From S139-23 sp047639315 (GTDB lineage Bacteria > Planctomycetota > GCA-002687715 > DRQF01): a DNA stretch of 19,433 nucleotides. The translations under genes were made by a program, and so were the position numbers. Of the stretch, positions 1-6,783 are shown piece by piece. The notes beneath the pieces are model-generated. The model was not told where the DNA came from. It saw nothing but the letters and a program-made list of their open reading frames with translations, and did no database searches. The stretch is from positions 1 through 19,433 of the forward strand of contig JBLINQ010000099.1 of the NCBI GenBank assembly GCA_047639315.1. Reading direction: 5' to 3'. Positions within the stretch are counted from its first letter, which is position 1; each line of letters begins with the position of its first letter.

Positions 1-294
1 TCCTAAGAGGAACAAGCGACATCCGAGGCTTAGCTCATTGCATAAAGCCGCCAGGGCTCGACCGTGATTCGTTTGGGTGGCACCGCAGCTAATGATGACG
101 TCTGCTTTTTCCTGCACCGCTTTAGCTAACGAATACTCGAGTTTTCGAACCTTGTTCCCGCCGGTGACGCCACCCGTGAGGTCGTCCCGCTTGACATAGA
201 CTTGAACGCCAAGTCGCTGGCTCGGTTTTTCCAAGAATTCGATGGGCGTCGGCAATTGTGCCAACTTCAGAGGTTTTGGGATTCTCTCGTTCAT
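1..294 (-). CDS. D-cysteine desulfhydrase / ACC deaminase family PLP enzyme (N-terminal part)
   Basis: The 98 codons visible, starting from an ATG at 294, encode the N-terminal part of a pyridoxal-phosphate enzyme of the D-cysteine desulfhydrase/1-aminocyclopropane-1-carboxylate deaminase family (tryptophan synthase beta fold, cytosolic). The segment LPTPIEFLEKPSQRLGVQVY is followed by VKRDDLTG, then GGNKVRKLE, which carries the lysine expected to bind PLP in this family, then CGATQTNH, a substrate/cofactor loop typical of the group. The gene runs off the left edge, so length and C-terminus are unknown. It is divergent from moaD, with 121 bp between the starts. Family members deaminate or desulfhydrate small amino acids such as D-cysteine or ACC; which substrate is used here cannot be told from this fragment. 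Confidence 0.85.
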   Translation of the reverse strand, partial: MNERIPKPLKLAQLPTPIEFLEKPSQRLGVQVYVKRDDLTGGVTGGNKVRKLEYSLAKAVQEKADVIISCGATQTNHGRALAALCNELSLGCRLFLLG

Positions 295-415
295 GTTGTT
301 TCCAGGGGCAAGGCGGAATTGGACTTTGGCCCATAATAGCGGTTTCTACCAAAGACTGCTGCTGCTCTTCCCGCGTCCTAATTGAAGCGCTGAGGCAGGA
401 GCATTAACATGGGCC

Positions 416-661
416 ATGAAAATCAAATATCGCTTCTTAGGCCGCTTCTCCGAAGACATGAGCGAGGTTCAGCTACCGGCTGATGTTGCTGATGGGGTCA
501 ACGTCAACCAGCTTCGCTGTTTGGTGGCGGCCAATGCTCCGGAAATTGAAGCTCGGCTGATGTCCTGCTTGGTTGCGGTCAATACCGAATACGTCGACGA
601 CGATGAAGTCCTGAAGGACGGTGACGAAGTCGCATTCTTGCCCCCAGTGAGTGGAGGATAG
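416..661 (+). CDS. moaD: MoaD, molybdopterin synthase small subunit
   Basis: This 81-residue protein has the size and beta-grasp (ubiquitin-like) pattern of MoaD, the sulfur-carrier subunit of molybdopterin synthase. It ends FLPPVSGG, and the terminal Gly-Gly is the site that is adenylated and then thiocarboxylated so that sulfur can be passed to precursor Z (cyclic pyranopterin monophosphate) in the MoaE active site. DGDEVAFLPPVSGG is the classic C-terminal signature. ATG 416 gives a typical N-terminus (MKIKYRFLG); an ATG at 409 is out of frame. The purine stretch near 397-402 (AGGAGC) lies about 13 nt upstream of the start. moaE follows directly. The other molybdenum cofactor genes (moaA, moaC, moeA, moeB) are not in the window. 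Confidence 0.93.
   Translation: MKIKYRFLGRFSEDMSEVQLPADVADGVNVNQLRCLVAANAPEIEARLMSCLVAVNTEYVDDDEVLKDGDEVAFLPPVSGG
653..658 (+). promoter_or_regulatory. Shine-Dalgarno of moaE embedded in the moaD Gly-Gly codons
   Basis: GGAGGA is both the last two sense codons of moaD (the essential C-terminal Gly-Gly) and the only strong ribosome binding site in front of moaE, 7 nt before GTG 666. It decides the moaE start. Confidence 0.7.
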
Positions 662-665
662 TCCT

Positions 666-1088
666 GTGGACAAATCATTCGAACCAATCATTCAAGTTAC
701 CACTGACGAAATCGACATGCGTGAGTTGACTGCTCAACTCACCAAGCCTGACTGTGGCGCTGTGCTGACTTTCCTTGGCGTCGTCCGCGATCACGCAGAT
801 GGCCATGCCGTCGAGGAGATCGATTACACTTGTTACGAAGAAATGGCTGCCAAAGAGCTTGCAAATGTCGCGCGGCAGTCGATGATAAAGCACGACGTAG
901 AACACGTCGCTGTGGTCCATCGTATTGGCATACTGAAAGTGGGTGAAGCAAGTCTGGGTGTTGTAGTCGCTTCACCGCATCGCGTAGAGGGTTTTGCTTG
1001 CGCCCAGATGCTCATCGATGAAATGAAGAAAACCGTGCCGATCTGGAAAAAGGAATTTGGACCAGATGGCACAAACTGGGTGGAATAA
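666..1088 (+). CDS. moaE: MoaE, molybdopterin synthase catalytic subunit
   Basis: About 140 residues matching the large subunit of molybdopterin synthase, which converts precursor Z to molybdopterin using the MoaD thiocarboxylate. Visible family features are GAVLTFLGVVRDHADG near the N-terminus, the central VAVVHRIGILKVGEASLGVVVASPHR, and the C-terminal active-site stretch IDEMKKTVPIWKKE with the conserved lysines. The frame is open from a GTG at 651, but I prefer GTG 666: GGAGGA at 653-658 is a strong Shine-Dalgarno sequence 7 nt upstream, and the 651 start would place it inside the gene. The GTG lies 4 nt after the moaD stop, so translation is probably coupled and MoaD and MoaE would be made in balanced amounts for their heterotetramer. 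Confidence 0.93.
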   Translation: MDKSFEPIIQVTTDEIDMRELTAQLTKPDCGAVLTFLGVVRDHADGHAVEEIDYTCYEEMAAKELANVARQSMIKHDVEHVAVVHRIGILKVGEASLGVVVASPHRVEGFACAQMLIDEMKKTVPIWKKEFGPDGTNWVE

Positions 1089-1092
1089 GCGC

Positions 1093-1911
1093 GTGGCAAA
1101 GAAATTCTGTGGCAACTGCGGTGAATCCGTTACTCGAAAAGCGAAGTTTTGCGAGTCCTGCGGTACTCCTTTGGCCAAGGGGGGGGGGGATGCGCCCAGT
1201 CAGCCTAATCAGCCCAAAGCAGCCAAGCCAGTGCCTCAGACTCTTCAGATTCAGCCTGAAGAAATTGACACGACTGCGGGATACCTCGACGAGTTTGAAT
1301 CTCGAGAATCGGCGCAACTCAGCCACGAGTACTTTGAACGTCATGTCGAAATCTTATCGAGCTATCGCAAGCGCTTGAAAGCGATGGCTAAGGAACTGGA
1401 TCGCCAAGAGAAGCACCTCGCCTCCCTCGCCGAGAAGGGCTTCACAGAAGAACGCACCAAGGAGTTGCAAAGCACCCTGGAGCACATCGAGAACCTTGGA
1501 GATCAGTGGGAGGACCTACAGAATTCCTATAACCAAGACTCCGAGGTCCTCGACGAAGAATTCCAAGAGCGGTTCGCCGAAATGGAGATCGACGTCGAGC
1601 TCCCTGAGGACATCCAAACGAAGATGGGTCGCGAGCTGGATGTAATGATGCGGTCCTTTGATCGAGTGGGGGAGCGCATCAACATTGTTGGGATATTGGG
1701 CAACCGACTTATCTCTCAAGCTAGCGGCCGTTGGTTTGGTGATGAGTCCCAAGCCGGTGGCGGACGCAAAACTCTGGCCGTGGCAGCGCTGGTCTCAGGT
1801 CTCTTGACCTTCATTTTGATGCGTTTTGGTCACGACTTGGACATTTCTACGTCATCCAGCGCAGGGGCTGCCGCCTTCATTATCCCCCTCTTGTTCATAA
1901 GTCGTTTCTGA
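1093..1911 (+). CDS. Zinc-ribbon, coiled-coil protein with C-terminal membrane anchor
   Basis: I do not recognise a named family. From GTG 1093 the protein has 272 residues. It begins with a double-CxxC zinc ribbon (C6, C9, C20, C23 in FCGNCGE...KFCESCG). Next come a Gly/Pro/Lys-rich linker, a long charged helical region likely to form coiled coil (about residues 75-165), and two hydrophobic C-terminal stretches (LAVAALVSGLLTFILM and AGAAAFIIPLLFISRF), giving a tail-anchored topology. The start is uncertain: TTG 1057 and ATG 1066 are in frame but overlap moaE, whereas GTG 1093 starts at the usual position for a zinc ribbon and has GGGTGGA at 1078-1084 upstream. An 11-G run at 1179-1189 encodes Gly-Gly-Gly just after the zinc ribbon. 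It probably shares a transcript with moaD and moaE, but nothing in it indicates a molybdenum cofactor role. Confidence 0.75.
   Translation: MAKKFCGNCGESVTRKAKFCESCGTPLAKGGGDAPSQPNQPKAAKPVPQTLQIQPEEIDTTAGYLDEFESRESAQLSHEYFERHVEILSSYRKRLKAMAKELDRQEKHLASLAEKGFTEERTKELQSTLEHIENLGDQWEDLQNSYNQDSEVLDEEFQERFAEMEIDVELPEDIQTKMGRELDVMMRSFDRVGERINIVGILGNRLISQASGRWFGDESQAGGGRKTLAVAALVSGLLTFILMRFGHDLDISTSSSAGAAAFIIPLLFISRF
1179..1189 (+). repeat. G(11) homopolymer inside a coding region
   Basis: Eleven consecutive G residues lie within the zinc-ribbon membrane protein, directly after the second CxxC. The frame as given is open (K-G-G-G-D). Gain or loss of one or two G would shift the frame and remove the coiled coil and membrane anchor, so this is either a slippage-prone site or a place where sequencing error is likely. 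Confidence 0.95.
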
Positions 1912-1995
1912 GAATAATCTTAGGCCGTCATTGTCGATCCGAACAAAGTCTCCCAACAAAACATGAGAAGATTCCCAGAGCGAGCTCATTCGTTT

Positions 1996-2007
1996 AGGAT
2001 TAATCCT
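1996..2007. promoter_or_regulatory. 12-bp perfect palindrome upstream of the secreted-protein operon
   Basis: AGGATTAATCCT is a perfect palindrome about 92 nt upstream of the start at 2099, in the only gap (1912-2098) in front of the 2099-4897 genes. Twenty nt further on, TCGAC-TTGGG-GTCGA makes a second, shorter inverted repeat. Either could be an operator for a dimeric regulator; I cannot place a convincing -35/-10 pair here. Confidence 0.3.
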
Positions 2008-2098
2008 TCGAGTGAATCGACTTGGGGTCGACGGACGAGGTGTAACTCTTCCTCATAAGACCCATCGATGCACCTTTCTGCATGTTGTGAGATAGACG

Positions 2099-2776
2099 AT
2101 GCGTGCAAAGCTACTGATGCTTACCGTGGCCTTCGCTTTAATAGCGGCGGCACTTGTTGCCAACTTTGGTTCGACTCAGGCGAATCCTTCGTTCCTGCTC
2201 AGCCAGACGATGAATGACTACCGTATCGAGACTCGTCTCGACCATGTACGGGGCGTCATGATTTTAGAGATGAAGAATGCGCCGCCTCTCTCGCGCAACT
2301 TCATTGAAGTTCAGGCATTGATTCAACCTGGTTCAAGCTTCTCCGTTTCCTACATTCCGGTTTATCCGAACCTCGACGGTTACACACGTGTCGAGATTCC
2401 AATGCCTGCTTCGACGGTCGACGCAGACTACCGCCTCACTGCATTCTCTATCGATGCAGTTGGCAACGTTCACCAAAGCCACTTCTGGACTCTCCAACGT
2501 CGTCACTTTAATAACTTAGACGACGCCGACGCCGTCTATGGCTACGTTGAGAAAGAGCTAACAGAGGAAGCCTTCGCTTCGTCCGAGTATCTAAATCCAA
2601 ACTCGGCCATGTCGTTTCGCTACTACTACGAAGGCGATTCTCACCTCTACGTTTCCGATAGCGGATTGGGAACGACGACATCAGCGTTTACTTCGTCGGG
2701 TACTCTGTACAGTGCCGCCCCTTCCTTGGGCATGCGTTTGTCGGCAGGGCCGGCTGGAGTGTTTACCGCAAACTAA
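2099..2776 (+). CDS. Secreted protein of unknown function
   Basis: A 225-residue protein with a clear Sec signal peptide (positively charged MRAK, hydrophobic core LLMLTVAFALIAAALVA, probable cleavage after STQA near residue 28). The mature part is rich in Ser, Thr, Tyr and Asn. It reads as beta-rich in its first half (YRIETRLDHVRGVMILEM, VSYIPVYPNLDGYTRVEIPM), with a glycine/serine/threonine-rich C-terminal third. There is no cysteine and no second membrane segment. No family is recognised. It should be exported to the periplasm or cell surface. The ribosome binding site is weak (GTGAGA). It lies 33 nt upstream of the sigma-like gene on the same strand, so the three genes from 2099 to 4897 probably form one operon; the secreted protein could be a target or a signal input of that regulator, which is only inference. 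Confidence 0.75.
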   Translation: MRAKLLMLTVAFALIAAALVANFGSTQANPSFLLSQTMNDYRIETRLDHVRGVMILEMKNAPPLSRNFIEVQALIQPGSSFSVSYIPVYPNLDGYTRVEIPMPASTVDADYRLTAFSIDAVGNVHQSHFWTLQRRHFNNLDDADAVYGYVEKELTEEAFASSEYLNPNSAMSFRYYYEGDSHLYVSDSGLGTTTSAFTSSGTLYSAAPSLGMRLSAGPAGVFTAN

Positions 2777-2809
2777 GTTTGCTTTGGCTGTGAGACGGTG
2801 GAGATTCTG

Positions 2810-3964
2810 ATGATTCGTGAGATTGACCTACAGATGAGTTCGCTGCTTGCCAGCGCCACTGTTCCACGAGAGCGGAAACGCCTCGTGTATCAGTTTGGCG
2901 AGCTGCTGCGCGAAGTCGAATCTGTGGTCATGAACGAAGAAACTCCCGACGGAACTAGGCCCAAGGCAATTATTTTCCTGGAAGTACTGTCAGCAAAAGA
3001 AGCTCTTCACCGCGATGAGTTCCTCTTAGAAGCCTATCTCTTGAATTTCGTTGGCGAAGCCATGGTGCGCGCTAATTACCTGAGCAAGGCAGTGATCGAA
3101 TTTGTCCGCACCGGACTCTACTTCTACGGCATCAGCAACATTGAGCGTTTCCACAATCGTCAGTCCATGGGCTACACAACAGCTCATTCTGAATTGTTGA
3201 TGGAGTACACTAATCGCAAGGGTTTGAAGGCTCTTGTCGCTCGTGGTCAAGAAAAGCTTGATGACGGCAAGAACTTCTGCCTCGTCAACGACTATCTGAA
3301 TACGTTGAAGAAATGCTATTGGGCTGGTCTTCGAGAAAATGACGATGCCTGCGACAGCTCTGTGAGCCTTGACGCGATCGAAAGCCAAAGCGGCGGCAAA
3401 ATGTCCGATGCGCTTCCGATGTCCGGTACTGTCGATCGTGATGCTGAAATAACCAACTTCGAAGACCGTGTCGCTATCATGCTGCGCGTGTTCCTTGATA
3501 GGCTGACTAAAACACAACAGAGAGTCTATCTCATGCGTCATCCAATGATGCGTGATGAGAGCCGAACTGCATTTGCGAGTTTCGATGAGCAATTAGCTGA
3601 GTTCATGAATGAACTCGACTCGGAACACGATAAGACAGGTAGTTGGTCTGAGATCGCACTGAAATTAGAGACAACTGAAAAGACTGTAAAGAGACAATAT
3701 CTAAGAGCGCTTCACGGACTCTTGTCCGGGGCGTGCGACGAAATCTTCCAAGGCAAGTTGCCGTCCGGAATGGTCAGGCGCATGCTCAACTTGTTGAACA
3801 AAATCATTCAAGAGCGAGATCTTCGTATCAAGGATAATGCAGGCCTTGGGCTGGGCAAAATTGTGCAACGCTGGGAAGTTGCATTACGGTTTGTGCTCAA
3901 TAATAATCGCGTCCTCGGTCATAACGATGGCGACTCTAATTTTGCATCTGAGACGACTCTCTAA
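2810..3964 (+). CDS. Protein with sigma-70 region 4-like helix-turn-helix (sigma-like)
   Basis: From ATG 2810 the protein has 384 residues. An in-frame GTG at 2798 overlaps the GGTGGAG Shine-Dalgarno (2797-2803), so 2810 is the better start. The C-terminal half contains a pattern like sigma factor region 4: LTKTQQRVYLMRH (about residues 232-244), then a roughly 33-residue insertion, then SWSEIALKLETTEKTVKRQY (about 278-297), which reads as a helix-turn-helix with the usual EIA..L......TVK spacing. The first 200 residues are mostly helical and I do not recognise region 2 (-10 binding) motifs in them. It may be a very divergent sigma factor or a DNA-binding regulator that borrowed region 4. The next gene begins 6 nt after its stop and may encode its partner. 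Confidence 0.6.
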   Translation: MIREIDLQMSSLLASATVPRERKRLVYQFGELLREVESVVMNEETPDGTRPKAIIFLEVLSAKEALHRDEFLLEAYLLNFVGEAMVRANYLSKAVIEFVRTGLYFYGISNIERFHNRQSMGYTTAHSELLMEYTNRKGLKALVARGQEKLDDGKNFCLVNDYLNTLKKCYWAGLRENDDACDSSVSLDAIESQSGGKMSDALPMSGTVDRDAEITNFEDRVAIMLRVFLDRLTKTQQRVYLMRHPMMRDESRTAFASFDEQLAEFMNELDSEHDKTGSWSEIALKLETTEKTVKRQYLRALHGLLSGACDEIFQGKLPSGMVRRMLNLLNKIIQERDLRIKDNAGLGLGKIVQRWEVALRFVLNNNRVLGHNDGDSNFASETTL

Positions 3965-3970
3965 AGTATC

Positions 3971-4897
3971 ATGCCTGGCGACGGTTCATTCTCAATTGAC
4001 GATCATCTGTTACGCTTCCAGAGCGGCGAGGGCACCCTCGACGCAGATGCAATCTCTGATTACATCAAGGCGAATCCAGAATGCCACGATCGTGTGGCTG
4101 AGTTCTTCCGCCTCATCGATGTTCCCGAATCCGAGTACCTTGATGAGACTCTCGATGAGTTGACAGAGAATATCTACAATCTCTGCAAGGCTTTGGTGAA
4201 GGAAGGTCCAGCTGAGAAACAGCAGGATCATGAAAACATCCGTTTTCTCGAAGAACCCGAAGCCGCCGATCACTACATCGACGAAGGTGACGAAATCGTT
4301 GCCGATGTCCAAGACTATGCTGGCCACGATCAAGTTCGTGGTGAGAGCATGGACAATTTGCTCGATGAAATGAAACGCTCCACCGCTGAATTCGACCTTG
4401 TTCTCGATTTACTTCAAAAGGGCATCGATCTTAAGGGCCGTTGGTCAGCCGATTGCCGTAATCTCAAAGGGATTCTTTATCTCTCTGAGGAGCAGACCGA
4501 GCAGGCAGAAGTTTGTTTTCGCGACGTGATCGCCATGAGAGGTGTCGACCTCTACCTCAGGACGGTTCAAGTTCACGCCATGAACAACCTTTCCTACATC
4601 TGCTGCATGAACTCGAAAATTGACGAAGCCATCAAGCTTGCGATTCGTTCCCGGGCGTTGGCAGAAGAGACCGGCATCGACACATTCAGTTGTCGTTTCG
4701 GCCTGATGTACTTTTACATGCTGAGAGATCAGGATGGAGATATCGCTCACGCGACCGAAGAGATATCATCCATGTTAGGTTCGGATGGCAAGAAGGAAGA
4801 ATTTGCTCGCTGTCTTAAGCTGCCCAGTAACAAAGAGATACGGCATCTTTTTGAGAATCATGGCTTAGACGATCAATTTTCAGTCCTTAAGGACTGA
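3971..4897 (+). CDS. Putative anti-sigma-like / TPR-like partner protein
   Basis: A cytosolic 308-residue acidic protein with no signal peptide or membrane segment. Residues 10-48 (HLLRFQSGEGTLDADAISDY then IKANPECHDRVAEFF) follow the pattern of an anti-sigma domain (L..Y..GEL....I..HL..CpeCr..), but the zinc-binding His and first Cys are replaced, so it would be a zinc-less version. An acidic linker (about 75-120) leads to a helical repeat region (about 130-290). There ADCRNLKGILYLSEEQTEQA, MNNLSYICCMNSKIDEAIKL and later helices have TPR-like A/G/Y spacing. The gene starts 6 nt after the sigma-like gene, so the products are probably made together and may interact. The anti-sigma reading is tentative; a plain TPR adaptor is the main alternative. 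Confidence 0.55.
   Translation: MPGDGSFSIDDHLLRFQSGEGTLDADAISDYIKANPECHDRVAEFFRLIDVPESEYLDETLDELTENIYNLCKALVKEGPAEKQQDHENIRFLEEPEAADHYIDEGDEIVADVQDYAGHDQVRGESMDNLLDEMKRSTAEFDLVLDLLQKGIDLKGRWSADCRNLKGILYLSEEQTEQAEVCFRDVIAMRGVDLYLRTVQVHAMNNLSYICCMNSKIDEAIKLAIRSRALAEETGIDTFSCRFGLMYFYMLRDQDGDIAHATEEISSMLGSDGKKEEFARCLKLPSNKEIRHLFENHGLDDQFSVLKD
4880..4897. repeat. 18-bp perfect palindrome covering the stop codon
   Basis: TCAGTCCTTAAGGACTGA is a perfect palindrome whose last three bases are the stop codon of the 3971-4897 gene. As RNA it forms a 7-bp stem with a TTAA loop. A run of six T (4909-4914) lies 11 nt downstream, too far for a textbook terminator, though it may still act as a weak one or as a 3'-end stabiliser. 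Confidence 0.6.
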
Positions 4898-4995
4898 TAG
4901 CCCGATTATTTTTTACGACAAATCACAGATATGTCCCATTTCTGCGCCGTTTTTTGCCAATAACTCCACTATAGAGGTGTGGCGAACACGAGTTG

Positions 4996-5129
4996 GCAAG
5001 GAAGGGTACAAACCTTGCGCTTCGTTGATCGAGCAAGAAGTGAGCAGAACACTTCGAACGGCAAAAGCAGTGCTGAACGAAGACATGAGCAAAATAGGAA
5101 GACGAGATTGATCTCGTCTTCCTTTTTTT
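4996..5129 (+). ncRNA. Candidate structured small RNA or structured 3' UTR ending in a terminator
   Basis: The gene-free stretch 4898-5325 contains an ordered set of inverted repeats ending in a strong intrinsic terminator. GCAAGG (4996-5001) pairs with CCTTGC (5013-5018). CTTCGTT (5020-5026) pairs with AACGAAG (5076-5082) and encloses a hairpin GAAGTG (5037-5042)/CACTTC (5050-5055) with a 7-nt loop. The terminator follows at 5096-5129. No reading frame with a ribosome binding site explains the region. I matched it to no known RNA family (not SRP RNA, tmRNA, RNase P or 6S, judged by their conserved motifs). I see no convincing promoter; TATAGA at 4970-4975 could be a -10 element but lacks a good -35. 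It could also be the long 3' UTR of the upstream operon. Confidence 0.4.
5096..5129 (+). terminator. Strong Rho-independent terminator
   Basis: AGGAAGACGAGA (5096-5107), loop TTGA, TCTCGTCTTCCT (5112-5123), then T residues to 5129. This is a 12-bp perfect stem followed by a T run on the + strand. It ends transcription of the 2099-4897 operon and/or of the candidate RNA, and insulates the glycosyltransferase gene downstream. Confidence 0.9.
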
Positions 5130-5140
5130 ATGTCTACTGC

Positions 5141-5245
5141 CATAGGGCTTCTGGTCTACCCATGGAATCTGATCGCGCGTCACCTTGTCCGCCGAAAATT
5201 CTTCAGTCTGACGGCGTAGGCTATGATGTGCCATAAAGCCCTATG
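5141..5245. repeat. 105-bp element bounded by a 10-bp perfect inverted repeat
   Basis: CATAGGGCTT (5141-5150) is repeated in inverse as AAGCCCTATG (5236-5245). Inside lie CGCCG (5190-5194)/CGGCG (5212-5216) and a short GGC/GCC hairpin near 5218-5231. The element begins 12 nt after the terminator and ends about 80 nt before the glycosyltransferase start, so it could be a folded 5' leader, a small non-autonomous mobile element, or a cruciform-forming site. I see no flanking target-site duplication. From 5246 to 5325 I see nothing definite. Confidence 0.5.
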
Positions 5246-5325
5246 ACCCGAAGATCATCGAGAAGAAACTAAACTCCCCGGACAACAGGAAGCATGTGAT
5301 CGGTTAACATGACGATAAGTACAAG

Positions 5326-6714
5326 ATGACCGGAGTTACTTGCGCAAAAATGATTGTTCACATCACTCATCAATTGCCTCCAGAAACCCATGGGGGAGTC
5401 GAGTCCCATGCCTTAGCTCTCGCTCAGGCCCAAAAGAAGCGTGGCCATCAAGTGGTGATCATTGCTGGAAGTCTCATACCTTGGGAGTCGGTTGGCGGGG
5501 AAGCTGAAGTGCTTGATGGCATCGACGTCTTCCGTGTCCATCGTCAAGACCTCTTCTTCGATGCGTGGGACCGGATGTACTGCCCTCAGATGGCCGATCT
5601 CATTGTCGCCAAGTTGCAAGAATTGAAGCCAGACGTGGTTCATATGCACCATTGGATTCGGCTCAGCCAAGATCTTGGCCGTCGAATTACCGATGCCGGA
5701 ATGAAACTTGTCCTGACTCTTCATGACCTCGCGACAAGCTGCCCACGTGGATTTCGCATGCGTCCCGACGAGGACTCTTGTTTTGAGGAATTGAACACAG
5801 CTAATTGTCTTCACTGCGCTCCACGGTGGCCATGGATGTCGGATGAAGAAACGAGCATAGCTCTCGAGCTTTTCGCCAAGAGCAGTCGCAGTGAACTCGC
5901 CGGCGCACATGCTGTTGTTTGTGCAACAGAGTCTGTGAAGTCCATCGTCTTAGACGGTCTCAATGCCGAGGCCTTGGCCGATCGATTCCACGTACTTCCA
6001 TTCGGGCATGAGCCAATCTTCGGTGAGTTGGCAAGCCAAGAGGTGAAGTCAGACGACGTCTTCCGCTTTGCATTCTGGGGCAGCATAGCCCAACGCAAAG
6101 GTGTCGAACTCTTGGTGGATGCTTTTGCCGAACTCGCCAATAATCGCCCCGATGATGGGGTAAAGATCGAGTTGCATATCTTCGGTGTTTGCGATTTACC
6201 AGAAAGAGAAACGGCCTTGAGGGAAGCGGCTAAGGGTCTCAATGTCATTTTTCACGGTCGTTTTGAACACAACCAAATTGCTGCGGCCAACATCAATGCT
6301 GCCGTATTCCCAAGCCGATGTATCGAGACCTACGGACTCGTCTTGGATGAAGCGTTTGAGCTTGGGATTCCTGTGGTTGTCCCAGATTTGGGGGCACTCA
6401 AGGAGCGTTCTGGAGCAGCAGGGCGTCTGTTTACTCCGAATGACGTTGGCAGCCTTGCCTGCGCACTGGGAGCGCTGGTCGATGATCCTGCCCTCTACGA
6501 ATCTCTGAAGGCATCCATCCCCAAGTCGCTCCCACGATTTGAAGCCCACGTCGATGCGATTTTCGATCTCTATTCACAGCCAACGACACCGCCAGATCCA
6601 GCTTTTGCTCCAATTGAGATTCACGAACGGACCCGGCATCAATTCTTGCGCAGTCAGTCCCAATTTCGTCGATTGATTGATCGGGGCGAAGCTGACGGCT
6701 ATGGGCCACGTTAA
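5326..6714 (+). CDS. Glycosyltransferase family 4 protein
   Basis: A 462-residue retaining GT-B glycosyltransferase that transfers a sugar from an NDP-sugar to a glycan, lipid or protein acceptor, probably at the cytoplasmic face of the membrane. The N-terminal acceptor domain has HITHQLPPETHGGVESHALA and KPDVVHMHH. The C-terminal donor domain begins at FAFWGSIAQRKGVELLVDAF (R257, K258 likely contact the nucleotide phosphates). The EX7E motif typical of GT4 enzymes is present (E334-TYGLVLD-E342), followed by GIPVVVPDLGALKE. The family usually spans about 350-400 residues; the C-terminal 40 residues look like an added charged tail. Starts at 5326 or 5350 (MIVHITHQ) are both possible, and neither has a good ribosome binding site. 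It stands alone between two terminators, so acceptor and pathway are unknown. Confidence 0.85.
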   Translation: MTGVTCAKMIVHITHQLPPETHGGVESHALALAQAQKKRGHQVVIIAGSLIPWESVGGEAEVLDGIDVFRVHRQDLFFDAWDRMYCPQMADLIVAKLQELKPDVVHMHHWIRLSQDLGRRITDAGMKLVLTLHDLATSCPRGFRMRPDEDSCFEELNTANCLHCAPRWPWMSDEETSIALELFAKSSRSELAGAHAVVCATESVKSIVLDGLNAEALADRFHVLPFGHEPIFGELASQEVKSDDVFRFAFWGSIAQRKGVELLVDAFAELANNRPDDGVKIELHIFGVCDLPERETALREAAKGLNVIFHGRFEHNQIAAANINAAVFPSRCIETYGLVLDEAFELGIPVVVPDLGALKERSGAAGRLFTPNDVGSLACALGALVDDPALYESLKASIPKSLPRFEAHVDAIFDLYSQPTTPPDPAFAPIEIHERTRHQFLRSQSQFRRLIDRGEADGYGPR

Positions 6715-6783
6715 GTTTCCGTCTTTAACTTCTCAGCAGCGCTGATCTACTCGGGCCGCGACGAAGTTTATGATTGGCCACAA

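Noticed and set aside
122..352. 76-codon - strand frame at the left end
   Set aside because: It is a different frame from the 1-294 PLP-enzyme frame, which shows clear family motifs.
3026..3592. 188-codon - strand frame opposite the sigma-like gene
   Set aside because: It is a mirror of the real coding frame; the translation shows no domain and the sense frame contains the helix-turn-helix.
4923..5234. 103-codon - strand frame starting MAHHSLRRQTEEFSADKV
   Set aside because: The first 35 residues look protein-like, but the frame runs straight through the 12-bp terminator stem and then turns into basic, Cys-rich noise. It could be a gene remnant, which I cannot support.
4979..5236. 85-codon + strand frame over the candidate small RNA
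   Set aside because: It reads through the terminator stem, has no recognisable motif, and is better explained as non-coding.
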